Part shown: positions 11,608 through 23,021 of the stretch, in pieces | How positions within the stretch are numbered: the first letter of the stretch is position 1 | Layout: each line of letters opens with the position of its first letter | From: Epiperipatus broadwayi | Lineage: Eukaryota > Onychophora > Udeonychophora > Euonychophora > Peripatidae | Reading direction: 5' to 3' | Assembly: GCA_028023455.1 (NCBI GenBank) | Contig: JAQFVV010000013.1 | Coordinates: 15,390,258-15,454,257, forward strand | Length of the DNA stretch: 64,000 nt | Made by a program: the position numbers and the translations under genes | Notes under the pieces: generated by a model | The model's database searches: none | The model's input: the letters and a program-made list of their open reading frames with translations, nothing else | Told to the model about the DNA's origin: nothing

Positions 11608-14600
11608 TGTAACCCTTTAAAGTGTGGTCAACTACATAATATCACCAAAACATCAGTGCACTGAGAATCGTAACCTCGATCACTGATCACCTCCCGCTAC
11701 ACATTGTCAGCTATTAAGAGCTGTATCCAAAAGCATATTATGCTATCTATTTTATGCACCAAGGACCACAACCAACATCTGGAACAACTTATCACAGACC
11801 AAACTCATGATCTAACATAAACTTTTATGATTCAATTTGATCGCAGCCAGGGTGTACCGTGAATACCTATCATAGTAGGATGATAAAATACAGTAAACAA
11901 ATTATAAGTGCAATGTTATTATGTTACAAACCTTAATTTGCGATTTTTATTGTATGAGACCCGATGGCCGACCGTGTACAAGATGGCATAATTTGTGGAA
12001 CTACATAAGATTATGAAATTTTAAACAATCTATATGATTTTTAATACAAATGCTAGTCCAGGTAAAGCTTTGCAATAAATAAACATAAATACTTGGGTTC
12101 TTTTTATAGTTTACTATATCACTGAGACTCTTTTTATACTGACAAATGACAATTTAAAATGTTAAGTAAATATATTCAATCATATCATTATTTGGTAAAT
12201 CTGTTTACAAGTCTAATAATTAATTTATATTGCATACTAGAATCAACTACGCAAAGCCAAAATGATGGAAAGGTAAATGGGATTTTATTGTACCCTACAC
12301 ATCATAAACTACCAAAGACTAAAAGCATCCAAATGTTTTCTCAAAATATTACTAAACTTTTATATCATGTTGACAATAGTATGTACTTCATGTATGCTCT
12401 ATCCAAGGTTTATGATTTCTGATTTTAAGAATGACACATAGCAACGGCACAGTAAGTTTAATTATAAATCAACGTTTATTTACAAATTTATGAATAATAA
12501 ATAATTAATTCCAATGTTATAATTAAAAAACATAAATAAACAAATAAAATAAATAAATTATAATTCCATCGACTTTCTTCACTAACATATCATAGGTACG
12601 GTTTTAAAAACCTAATCATACCTTATTTCAATTTGATATAATGAATCTTGAGCAAATTATACTAAATTCAACATCAACTCATGAAGTATTTAACGTCATT
12701 TCCAGATTCAATAAATCCATACCGTAAAATTATAATAATATAATAACTAATATTATATCTGTAGGATTTAGCTATAATGTAATCATTAAATAAAATGAAA
12801 ATGTAAACTTACACTCCGGTAAATAATAATCAACCGACAGTTAATTATTAGGAAGTAATTTGAATAGAATGTCCTGCTACAATTTGACGATCTAACTTAT
12901 GAATTATGCTTACAAATGGAAGAAGATGATTTGGCAGATTAACTAAAATACTTTGCCCAACTTATATCTATGAAGTAAAACATATTCCTGTGGATGCGTT
13001 CATCTACACATAGGAATTAAATAATACTAAACACTTTGTGGATTGATACACCATCATAAAGTAATACGTATAATTACACAATTCCGCAGATTAACCACCA
13101 GCGCTGGAATGAGTGTAAAATACAAAAATGGCAATTAAATAATCTGCGGATTAACCACCGGCACAGATTAATGCCTTTCAACATTATAAAACAACATTAC
13201 TATTTACTTCATATTAAAGTGCAAAATCATCCTCCTCAGTTACTCTGATCATTCAGAAAACACTAACACCTTAGCAAATGTGGGTTCTTGCATAATAAAA
13301 TGTTACACTAATCAGGACAACTAATGTACTAACTTATCTTACTTAAAATAAAACATGTGTAATGCAATATAAGTAATATTAGCATAGTAATATAAATCTG
13401 GAAAGACTCACAAAATACCTCACAAAGATTGATACATCTCATGAATTCATTTAGTACTTTTCAAGCCCTTTTCGCAAGCGCTATTCTCTTGAATAAGTAT
13501 TTTATTCAACCCCTATTAATTTAAACTTAATAAAATATAACTTATGAACTTCACATGCAAGTTCATATAACGATAAAATTAAAATAATGAATTGTTCGTC
13601 AAATACATAAAATCCAACAGGTGTGTGTGTGTGATATAATTTAAATGTATAGCATTTTATAGTTCAACATATGAATTTTAGCAGGTGTGTGTGTCACAAA
13701 TTAGATTGTATAGCATTTTATAACGACAAATATGATCCGTGAAATCCATGTACGATGTGTCAAACAATAAATGTACGAAGTAATAGCTATAATTATAGTT
13801 GAATTCCATACATGTAATTTTATCCATTTGTGTTAGTTATCATAATCACTATTAGATTAACGATTTACGTGGCTCCATAAATAAGAAACAATTTCAAAAC
13901 ATGACAAGCAGAATTTAAATGAAAATGTTTTTCAAAAGTTATTAATTTCTACATTTCTCTATTAAAAATGTTCCAAGTTTCTCACATCCATGCTAAATAT
14001 TTATTTATCCACGCTTAAATCTAGGAATAACAATTATAGCAATTTATTTAATCATTCCACACTGACGATAAAATTAGAAAATAGCTTTGATCAATTATTG
14101 AAGACTGTTTATTATCCAAATGACAAACAAATTAATTAGCAAATATATTACTGGCATTATAAAGTTAAATATCAATCAATACTATATTTTTTATTAGAAT
14201 TTGAAACGGAAATATTAAACTATGTTGATAACTTTAACATTTTACTTTAATTTAAACTTCTTCTTTTTTTTAAAAAACAAATTTTCATATTTATAAAACT
14301 TTTGTAATTAAAATACTTATTTAATTTTTCCAAATTGTAGAACAATAAACATTTTAAAACATACCAAATTCTTGCAATTAATTCTTTTAAACTGGGAAGC
14401 TCCGACATTTTAAATGTAATATTGGGAAATTATTACCGGTGATTTGATCCACTTGGCCAGCCGACTTGAACAGACTTTTAAATTTAGCAATTCATCTTAT
14501 AATTAAATACTACAATATTATTTTTACGTTTATAGAAAATTTTTGGTAATCCGTTTACTTGTTAACTATTTTAAAATAAGCTTATCAAATTTACACCATT

Positions 14601-15050
14601 TGCCTTCTTACTATTTTCTTTTCTTTCTCCCTCCAAAAGCAAACTAACAGACGATCTCCTCCTAAATTCGCGCTCTTTTCTTTTTTTTTTACATTGAGAC
14701 GCATACGTAATTACTGTATTTATTTTTAATAATTTATTTTAATTGAACAAATGGTTTTTTGTTAATTCAAATGAAACAATTTTTAAGATCATTTTAAACA
14801 AATAAAACAAAATATTATTTTTTTAATACTATTTTACCAAATTAAATGTGTTGTCAAAAATTTTAAAAAGTTAAACATTATGATACGAATTAGTATATGG
14901 AATGAAGCAAATTTAAATTTATTAAAATAATATAAGAGAGTAATCTGTTCAAATCACAAATCAAGCCAATCAAATCACCAAAGAAGACAGAGAAATTTTT
15001 CATACTAGTTACATCAATTATTATATTTTATGCTAAAATATATGGTTACA
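11608..15050. mobile_element. Possible degenerate element bounded by TGTAACC...GGTTACA
   Basis: Sequence starting TGTAACC at 11608 and ending GGTTACA at 15050 is flanked on both sides by AT dinucleotide runs. These are LTR-style inverted termini, as expected for an element inserted in an (AT)n site. The inside has slightly higher GC patches (11640-11980, 12830-13200), a repeated TGCGGATTAACCACC-type motif (about 13086 and 13142), and no retained pol reading frame. It could be a decayed retroelement or coincidence. Confidence 0.25.
13617..13725 (+). repeat. Two-copy tandem repeat with TG microsatellite
   Basis: Two diverged copies of a block about 64 bp apart each contain CAGGTGTGTGTG followed by TGTATAGCATTTTATA. 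Confidence 0.7.
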
Positions 15051-15684
15051 ATATATATATATATTACATATTTCAACGAAATTTAAATATACAGATTATA
15101 AATATGTATTAAAATAAATCATCTTTATTTATTTATTTGTCTTCACATTTTATTTTAAAATTAAAATAATGACTTTATACTAAAATTTAAAATAATACAT
15201 ACCTCTTTAAATTTTTAAAATAAATAAAATAATTATAGAATAAATATACATGCCCACTCATACATGTTCATTCATTAAATTAATAATTACATTAACTATC
15301 AAGTGATTTTAATATTACATTTAAATTACTATGATTATTGCTTTAAACCAGTCATTTTCTATTTAAAATATGTGATTTTTATGTCATATTGGTTTCTTAT
15401 TAAACTTCCTTTAATGTGCATATTTACATTAAAGTTCAGTGATATAATACTTAACTGCGATTTATCAAATTTGTTACAAAATTACAAAATCATAACATAC
15501 AAAGCAACATATTGGAATTGTGAAGATCGTTTTATAATGTATCCAACTTAAATAACAATATTATCTTTATAATAAGCCAATAAAATTTTTAAGTTATATT
15601 TATTATTGCATTTTAGAAAGATCACTATATGTTACAATATATATATATAGGCAACATTTCTTGTTAAAGACTTATCAGTAGTTT
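15051..15684 (+). other. Intron sequence with AT dinucleotide repeats
   Basis: TA microsatellites at about 15049-15064 and 15637-15650. An ATG frame at 15303-15551 is AT-driven and shows no family motif. Confidence 0.4.
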
Positions 15685-16055
15685 TATTATTCACTCGATG
15701 TGATAAGGCAAAATATATTTTTTGCAAAGTTCATGTATGTTGCATGAGAATTAACACATTATGATGATAAACTTAGCATGAAGAATGAAACCTTTAGGAA
15801 AAATATCAAAGAAAGAAGAATTTAATTATATAAACTATATGCATTCAATTACTAGAAACATTGACATCTCATTTTTAGGTGAAGCAATAAAAATATTCTT
15901 AACGGAAACAATTGAACAAGAAGAAAAGGCAAGTAAGCATTCAACTTCAATTATAACAGATGTATGGCCAATGATTGATAAATTTTGAGATCATCGACAA
16001 TTTAGTGATAATTTGCCATTATATATACATTGTTTAAAGATAAATAGATTCTGAC
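15685..16055 (+). pseudogene. Unidentified frameshifted coding relic
   Basis: A protein-like reading survives across frame changes. It starts LFTRCDKAKYIFCKVHVCC at 15685, shifts to HYDDKLSMKNE near 15759, then to KISKKEEFNYINY at 15800, and continues SITRNIDISFLGEAIKIF, ETIEQEEKASKHSTS, DVWPMIDKF. A single TGA follows, and the frame stays open through DHRQFSDNLPLYIHCLK. The balanced amino-acid composition is unlike neighbouring AT noise. No introns are apparent, which fits a processed pseudogene or a domesticated or decayed TE gene. I do not recognise the family. Confidence 0.4.
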
Positions 16056-16753
16056 TATAGTAAATCATTCAATGATAAATAATCAGCATGGTAAAAGTAA
16101 AAACAGATATAAAATAACCATTTCAAAGAAGTATTCTATGAAAAGCATCTAATAATTAATCTAGAATATTAATATTATTTTGTGTTATGTTATTATACAT
16201 TATTTTCATATATATATATATAATCAAGAGAACATTTAAATTATAATACTGCTTATTAGTATTTACAATAAATATCTGTTTAAAATAAAATAAAATTAGC
16301 ACATGCTTTAGAAATATATATACATAAGTTTATTATACTGATTAGATATTATTGCAATGCTCTGTTAAAAGAATAAAATATAGTAAAAGTCAATTTATTT
16401 ATTTTTTTGTATTAGCAGAAAATTTATATAAATATGGCTTAAATTTATCTCTTACTATGTAACACAAAATATAGAATAAATAATTCTTTATCAATTTTGA
16501 AATTGAGAGTTATATAAATCACTACCACTCACTTATTTGAATTGCTGGACTAAATTGTGTAGGAAAATATTGCTGATGATAACTCTCATTGCTTGGTTAT
16601 GTATCACATTGCTAAGATAACTTATTTTGCCTTTGAGCAGAAAATAGACATCAAAATCTATACATAATTTATCTTATGATAATGTTATTTTAAACCATAA
16701 GTGTCCATAGCTAATTGTTGTCTGATGTAATTCATGTGACCACAGTCTTCATA
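16056..16753 (+). other. Intron sequence
   Basis: AT-rich, with a TA microsatellite near 16206. No gene seen. Confidence 0.4.
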
Positions 16754-19616
16754 TTTAAATGAACTAAACAAGGTGATGTGATGTGAGGTGATGTATTTGG
16801 CTTCTCCTTAAATGAAGTCAAGAATATCTCAGCCAATATGCCCAGATAAACCTGTTAGCCACTTTATTTTCCATTCCCCACTCTTCAGTCTTCCCATATT
16901 CTGCCCCATCTCATTTCCACAACATAATCTTTGTCAACTCTATGGTCTTCATATCTAAATCCCCCTTATCTCTTCGCAAACCCAACATAAAAACTAATAA
17001 CTCACTTTCTGTATAGTCACTTTGTTCATGTCTATTCTCCCATAACTTCATTATCTGTACCCTTTCTGCTTTCAAGCATTTACATTCAATCAACAGATGC
17101 CTAATATTTTCTATACCTTCCTTACACAATTTGCACACTAATTCATCCATAGTTTTCCATTTACATGTATATTCTCTTGTTGCTAAGGATCCCGTTCGAA
17201 CCTTAAATAATAAATTACTTTCCTTACTATTATCATAAATTAACTCGCTTCCAATATTCTGTTTACTTCTATATATATTTAAACTCTTCTTACCCTCCAT
17301 ACTAGTTCTCCAACTCCCTATTTTTTATTAATGCTTCTATTCTTTTATCCCATTCCTTAACACTCAACAATCATCCCACCTTTTATATAAGTATACTGAT
17401 ATAAATTCTTTATCCAAATCTTTCGCATACTGCATTACCTTTCTCACCCATCTTGTTACCTGCCCTTTACTCATAACCCAATTGAACACTATTTTTGCTA
17501 TTCTTTTACTATCCATAGACTGCAATCTACCAAACATTTTCATTTTACTTTTTGCATCTCTCATATAAAAACTTGACCATCCCATTTCTCCTTGAATTGC
17601 CTCCTTTGCTGTCCACATCTCTGCATCTAATGCATGTCTTCCTACTTCCCTTTGTACTTTCTCTAAATAATCTAAAACCCTTTTACTAACACATAATGCA
17701 TCATTACCATATGTTAACCCTGCTACTGCAACTCCCTTCCATACTATTCTAGCTACATCATATTTATTATATGAAAATAGTTAGTTTCTTTACCAAACCC
17801 TTTTATTTCTTTGCTTCATTTACCAATTTTTTTCTCCCATTCATCCAAGCAATTTTCCTGATTACATAAGATGATTCCCAAATACCTATATCTATCCACC
17901 ACACTTAACTTTATAACCCCCAATAAAAATTCTACATCTTCTCTTTCCCCAGTATTAACCATCATTATATTTGATTTTTCTTCACTAAATTTAATCCCCA
18001 TCTCTTTACCCACCCTTGCACATGTCCTCAACATAATTTCCATATCTTCTTTTTTTTCTGCACACAAAAAGATATCTGAAAAAAAAAAGACCCGACAAAA
18101 TATATACTCCCTTGCCACCTATTAATGGTATCTCTACCCCTCTTCCTAGTCTTTCTATTGCTTTCTCCATTTCACTCAAAAACAACAAAAACAAAACAGG
18201 TGACATAGGGCATCCTTGCCTTAATCCCACCTCATTTTTAACTTTAACTGATTCTATATCCCCTAACTGGTAAGTATAATAATTATTTTCATATAATTTC
18301 TTAATAATATTTACTAAAGCTTCATCCATTCCCAAATTGGCTAATCTTACCCATAATCTATTTCTATTTACTCTATCATATGCTTTCTCTATATCAATAA
18401 AACTCATATATAATGATCTACCTGAATTCCTACTCATCTCCATAAGTTGTGTAACTACAAACAAACTATTCTATACGCCTATCTGACCTAAAACGTCCTT
18501 ATATTTCCCCCACTACATTATTCTCTTCCATCCATTTTAAAACTCTTCCAGCTACCATATATGAGAAAACTTTATATAACACTGATGTTACCACTATCGG
18601 TCTATAATTATTTAACTTTCTATGATCCTTACCCTTTACTTTAAATAATAATCTTCCTTCTGTGCCATCTTATTAAAACATGATATTAAACTTTCTTTTG
18701 CTCTATGCCCTAAATTCATTACCATCTCTGCTGCCCATCCATCTAAACATCTCGCCTTTCCACTTTTCAATCTCTTTCCTGCCTTATTCAATTCATTTTT
18801 TGTGAACCTAATATTCCCATTACTAACTGCTTTCATTTTTTCTATCACTAATTCCTTCACATCTAACATCTTCTCTATATCCATTACATATCTATTTAAG
18901 ATTCTCTCTACCTCTTCTCTAGAGCTACACTCTATTCCCTCATCATCTATTAATATTATCTCTCTTTCCCCTACATTTCTCCTTTTAATGTAATTCCAAA
19001 TTTTTTTACTCCCATCTCTTCCACTTTTATTTATATCCTCCAACAATTTACTATTTAACTTCATCCTCTCTCTATAATTATCCATTTTAGCCAACTTCTT
19101 CTTTTCTAAGTACTTTCCCCATTTAGCATTAATATCATTTTCACTTTTTTTGTTCTTAATAGCACACTTATATTCTCTGCATGCTTTTTTCCTCTCTTTT
19201 ACACTTTTACTAATTCATTTTTTTATTACTTTTATTCTTCTGCATATTCTCAACTAAAACCCTATTTGCCACTTTTTTTATTTCACCACACCAGTCCTTA
19301 TACTCATCCCCATCCAACTGCTCCATGGTTTCTTCAACTTTTATTTTATATTCTTCCAACTTATTCTTATCATTCACTCTCCATCCACATCTTTCACTAT
19401 TATTTCTACCTTTATTTCTATCCTCTATCACATTACCAACCATTTCTATTACAATAAAATTATGATCACTATTACATACTCTCTCTTCAATGGATGCCAG
19501 AAGGCTTGTGCATAGAATCCCTATCTAGTGCCTACTCATCCAATATCCCCAGACTAGTTTCTGGCTTGTGTATAAGAGATAGTGATCATGTGATGTTTAG
19601 CGGTTTAAATGAAGTA
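16754..19616. mobile_element. Composite E9: hairpin-element remnant enclosing a LINE
   Basis: TTTAAATGAACTA (16754-16766) and TTTAAATGAAGTA (19604-19616) match at 12 of 13 positions and border the whole block. The left end begins AACAAGG, like the start of hairpin element E6. The right end (19489-19603) carries E6 arm sequence and its 34-nt extension (19570-19603, GTATAAGAGATAGTGATCAT...). Between them sits LINE copy 1. The simplest reading is an E6-type element with a later, 5'-truncated LINE insertion that removed part of the arm. A chimeric retrotransposition product is an alternative. Confidence 0.6.
16774..19488 (-). mobile_element. LINE copy 1 (APE-RT non-LTR retrotransposon), 5'-truncated and broken
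   Basis: Minus-strand order: the last strand of an APE endonuclease (SDHNFIVIE) near 19455-19480, a linker at 19210-19443, a pre-RT region with LKSGKARCLDGW near 18745, an RT core with MSFIDIEKAYDRVNR (about 18370) and GLRQGCPMSPVLF (about 18200), a C-terminal domain, and a CxxC...H...C knuckle (CKLCKEGIENIRHLLIEC, about 17080-17140). The FADD catalytic box is deleted to FFSDIF at 18071-18080. Several small deletions (near 17310, 17370, 17790, 18470) break the frame. The 3' end carries a (TGATG)n-like tail at 16774-16795. It is nearly identical to the copy at 62.1 kb, hence recent. Inactive as it stands. Confidence 0.9.
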
Positions 19617-19829
19617 ATAGAATATCAGAAATCTTTTATCAAGACAGCATTATTGCCTTAATAACAGATGTTTAATATTCTATTAGATTATTTAAGCATA
19701 AAAGCTGTGGGATGTGGTTATACATATTTTGGAATAAATTAAATGAATGGATTTTTAAAATAAAATGTATATTTATTTTTGTGTGTATATGTCATATATG
19801 ATCAAATTTGTAATTTTTATTTTTTAAAG
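19617..19829 (+). other. Short intron stretch before exon b
   Basis: AT-rich sequence ending in a poly-T acceptor tract (TTTTTATTTTTTAAAG). Confidence 0.5.
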
Positions 19830-19884
19830 CTTAAAAAAAGAATATAATCAAGTTGTTGCAAGGCTGGAAGCAAAAAGTGAGAAG
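19830..19884 (+). CDS. Host coiled-coil gene, internal exon b
   Basis: This 55-nt exon has acceptor TTTTTTAAAG| and donor GAG AAG|GTATGC. The first base completes the AG- codon from exon a (Ser); 18 codons follow and it ends in phase 0. It encodes LKKEYNQVVARLEAKSEK, a charged amphipathic helix segment. The phase fits both neighbouring exons exactly. Exons b and c have the same lengths and phases (55 and 98 nt) as exons d and e, which suggests an ancient duplication of an exon pair. Confidence 0.75.
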
Positions 19885-20772
19885 GTATGCAAAAAAATAC
19901 TCATTGTTTAATTAAATCAATATTAACAATTATGTAATTAATACATTGCTGAACTATATTGTAATAATATGAATGAGAGCATTTAAGCACTCTGTATTAG
20001 CTCATTTTATAATTAAGATATAAGAATGCTTTATAACAACCAAATATTGACTTATGAGTTTTGAATTGTTATAGTTCAGAATTAAGATATTTAGTTATTT
20101 TATAAAATCATATATCTTTTTAAATAATGAGTTAATAGAGGGCACCTAATATGCATTTGTTCATAATATTTAAATAGCACAAAACATGGTATGAGTTTGT
20201 GCTGTAACATCTATTACTTTTTTTAACTCATTAATAAATATTTTATTGAGATAATTATCTAAAGATCTTTGTTGAAAAAATAAATTTTACTTTATATATA
20301 TATATTCTTATTCTTTTTAATTTTAACATTGTGAGCAAACATTAGCTAAAAAATATGCATCACTCTATAATAAGATTTATGAAATAATTATGTTTAAATT
20401 TTTATTCTACAAAAATTCTTTACAAGTCAGACTTTCTAGAATCATGTTAATAAACTTGTGAATAATGCTCTTTCATATCAATATAATCTACTAATCATTG
20501 CTTGCCGAAAGCAATCGCAATTTCGTAACGACTTTTAATGGTATAAATATTTTACTTAACAGAGTTTGCATAATTCACGTAACACTGATTACCATAGGCG
20601 AACCCCTATCCTAGCTTATAATTGCTTCTTGGATCACAAAATGATTCACTGATATTTATAACATGCATATTTGAAGATTATTACTTCATAAGTCATATTA
20701 TATAAATATTTTGATTTTTATATTACTTGGTCAATTTTCAACCTTTAAATCATCCATAATGTTGTTGTTCTT
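19885..20772 (+). other. Intron sequence
   Basis: AT-rich. A slightly GC-richer patch at 20495-20645 was not identified. TA run near 20296. Confidence 0.4.
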
Positions 20773-20992
20773 TATAAAATATATAATGTTGACCAATTTT
20801 AAATAAAATCCATAATAAACAATTTAAGATTAAATAAAAATTATTTGCAGCATCAAACTATTTTTCATTCTTTATTGGAGGCTTTTCACTCCTTATAGTA
20901 ATGAAAATTAGTTTGATATTGTAAATAAATTGTATTTAATCTTAAATGGTTTATTGTCAAGTTTATTTAAAGTTGAACAATATTATATATTA
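20773..20992. repeat. Degraded inverted repeat next to PLE 2
   Basis: Left arm (about 20785-20880) and right arm (about 20890-20992) are inverted copies about 95 bp long, centred near 20885 (shared blocks include TTTAAGATTAAATA and ATCAAACTA). It may be the 5' snap-back terminus of the PLE that starts about 70 bp downstream. A 12-of-13 flanking match exists but is too AT-simple to trust. Confidence 0.55.
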
Positions 20993-21059
20993 AAATATAT
21001 TATAAAATAAATTACTTCCCGTAAAATATAAATAAAAAATATTAACTTAAAAATTTATT

Positions 21060-22240
21060 GTTTCTTTTCTTTCTTAGCTTGATTTGCACATTTTTACAAT
21101 CTTTGAAAACAAGTGGTATACTATGAAAGATGGATGGCTAATGGGCTTACCTGTCAGTGGCATTTTATCTAATTTCTATTTAAATGAATTTGAAAGCTCT
21201 ATAATACCGAAATATTACAATTCCACTCTTGATTTTACATATATTCAGTATGTGGATGATATATTTATTATTTCCTCTATGGATAATATTTTACATATAT
21301 GAGAAGAACTTCAAAGTTTATCTAATTTATCACTTAGCATTGTATATGAAAATAATAATAAAGAAATCAAATATCTTGACCTTTCATTATCAAGAAATAA
21401 TAACTGTATAGATTACAAGATGATAATTAAGCCTTTTGAAATTAGAAGCTGTATTCACCCTAAATCTAACTCACCTGCATGACATAAATTTGCTGGTTTA
21501 AATTCTTTCTTATTTAGAAATTTGCATCTTTGTAAATATGAAGCAGACAGAAAAGAAAATCTGAATAATTTTATTAAAGATTTGATGAAAGCAGGTTTTA
21601 AACTTTGGTCTATTAAAAATTATATTTCTAAATTCCATAATAAAATAAATAGTGTTGTACCATGTGTTCAACTTCCTAGAATTACTATTCCTTACATTTC
21701 CAAAATATCTAACAAATTAACTAAAGCATTATTCAATAAGTTTAAAATTGGATTTAGAACTCCGATTGATCAACAACTCAAAAGATCATATTGATCGTTC
21801 ATTCACCCCACATGTAGTTTATTCCATTTCATGTCCTCAACAAAAATGTCTTGCTGTATATTATGGTGAAACTAAAGCTACTGTTAATACTAGGCTTGCT
21901 CAACACATGTACACTTACAAGAGAGCTCAGAAGAACAACAATATATCTTCTGTATTTTTGGAGCATTCCATGAAATCTGGACACAATTTTATTCCTTCCA
22001 ATCCTGTAATTTTATGCACTGAATCAAATGATCATAAGAGGAAAATAAAAGAAGCATTCTATATTAATGGAAATATTAATGCTATAAATAGAAAAGACAC
22101 TTGATTTGATATATCGAAGAAATGGTCCACGTAACATGTGCTAATTTTATATATCTTTGTATATATTTTATTATGTATTTTTATGAATGCTATGATTATG
22201 AGGCATGGACCCTCGAAAACGTTTAGCATATTTTTATTAT
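21060..22240 (+). mobile_element. Penelope-like retroelement remnant 2 (RT + GIY-YIG)
   Basis: The + strand encodes the RT C-terminal half: KDGWLMGLPVSGILSNFYLNEFE, then QYVDDIFII with an intact YVDD at about 21247-21258, and KEIKYLDLSLSRN. After a thumb/linker region (21522-21794) comes a GIY-YIG-type domain: HVVYSISCPQQ, LAVYYGETKATVNTRLAQHM, and FLEHSMKSGHNF (about 21812-21995). The protein ends at 22104. In-frame stops near 21302 and 21481 and a frameshift near 21790 break it. The 5' RT motifs are missing. A hammerhead-like stem-loop follows at 22187-22229. The domain order and GIY-YIG motif identify a canonical PLE. Confidence 0.85.
22187..22229 (+). ncRNA. Hammerhead-like stem-loop at 3' end of PLE 2
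   Basis: A perfect 6-bp outer stem ATGCTA/TAGCAT encloses TTATGAGG-CATGGA-CCCTCGAAAACG. The inner stem plus GAAA is shared with 8487-8527, although the primary sequences differ and the outer stems covary. The CUGAUGA box is degenerate (AUUAUGA). Confidence 0.45.
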
Positions 22241-22342
22241 ATTTATTTATAACTTCTCTTTTTTAACTTCATTTTTAAGTTAATATTTTTTATTTAAAAT
22301 ATATTAATTAATATTATATTTGCTAAACTTTAAACTATTCAG

Positions 22343-23021
22343 GTATTTGACTAATAAATGTAAATATATTAAATTTAAGCATAAACAGATAATATAATAA
22401 CGTGAAAGCTAAACACCTTCAAACAGATATGCTTTAAAAATGCTTAAGTGACAGCCAATCAGATGGAATAATGGCATCACATGGGACTCTAAATTCTAAA
22501 ACACAAGCCAGAACTATTAGAAAAAGATGGATCCATCTTAATCTATGCCTCAATTATATTTAAATAAGCCAGACTCAAGCATTTTGAACTAAGAGTGTGA
22601 AGCATTTTTAAAGCGTATCTGTTTGAAGGTGTTTAGCTTTCACGTTATTATATTATCTGTTTACGCTTAAATTTAATATATTTACATTTATTAATATCAT
22701 TTCATTAGATTTAAAAATATTTTTTCGTTGTAAATCGGATGATTTCGCGTTGTTAATTTATATATATAATATTTAGTGGATTAAATGTGAAGGTATTTAA
22801 GCTTCACACTCTTAGTTCAAAATGCTTGAGTCTGGCTTATTTAAATATAATTGAGGCATAGATTAAGATGGATCCATCTTTTTCTAATAGTTCTGGCTTG
22901 TGTTTTAGAATTTAGAGTCCCATGTGATGCCATTATTCCATCTGATTGGCTGTCACTTAAGCATTTTTAAAGCATATCTGTTTGAAGGTGTTTAGCTTTC
23001 ACGTTATTGTATTTGACTAAT
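22343..23021. mobile_element. Inverted element E3 with 13-bp TSD
   Basis: TSD GTATTTGACTAAT lies at 22343-22355 and 23009-23021. The 653-bp insert has long inverted arms (22391-22600 against 22786-23008) with a further inverted copy of the terminal block at 22601-22690. Unit landmarks match E1 and E2: GCCAATCA (about 22455), a central palindrome AGATGGATCCATCT (22525-22538), and AAGAGTGTGAAG. The left end carries an extension of about 34 nt. No ORF. Both the TSD and arms are exact enough to define the boundaries. Confidence 0.85.

Noticed and set aside
12159-12422. 87-codon ATG frame with a NGILLYPTHHK stretch
   Set aside because: One motif-like stretch only; the rest has AT-driven composition, with no splice sites or homologous copy seen.
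15303-15551. 82-codon hydrophobic frame
   Set aside because: Composition follows AT-rich DNA; no family motif or splice context.
20773-21010. 13-bp duplication around the 20.8-kb inverted repeat
   Set aside because: A 12-of-13 match exists (TTATAAAATA-type), but it is pure AT and not informative.
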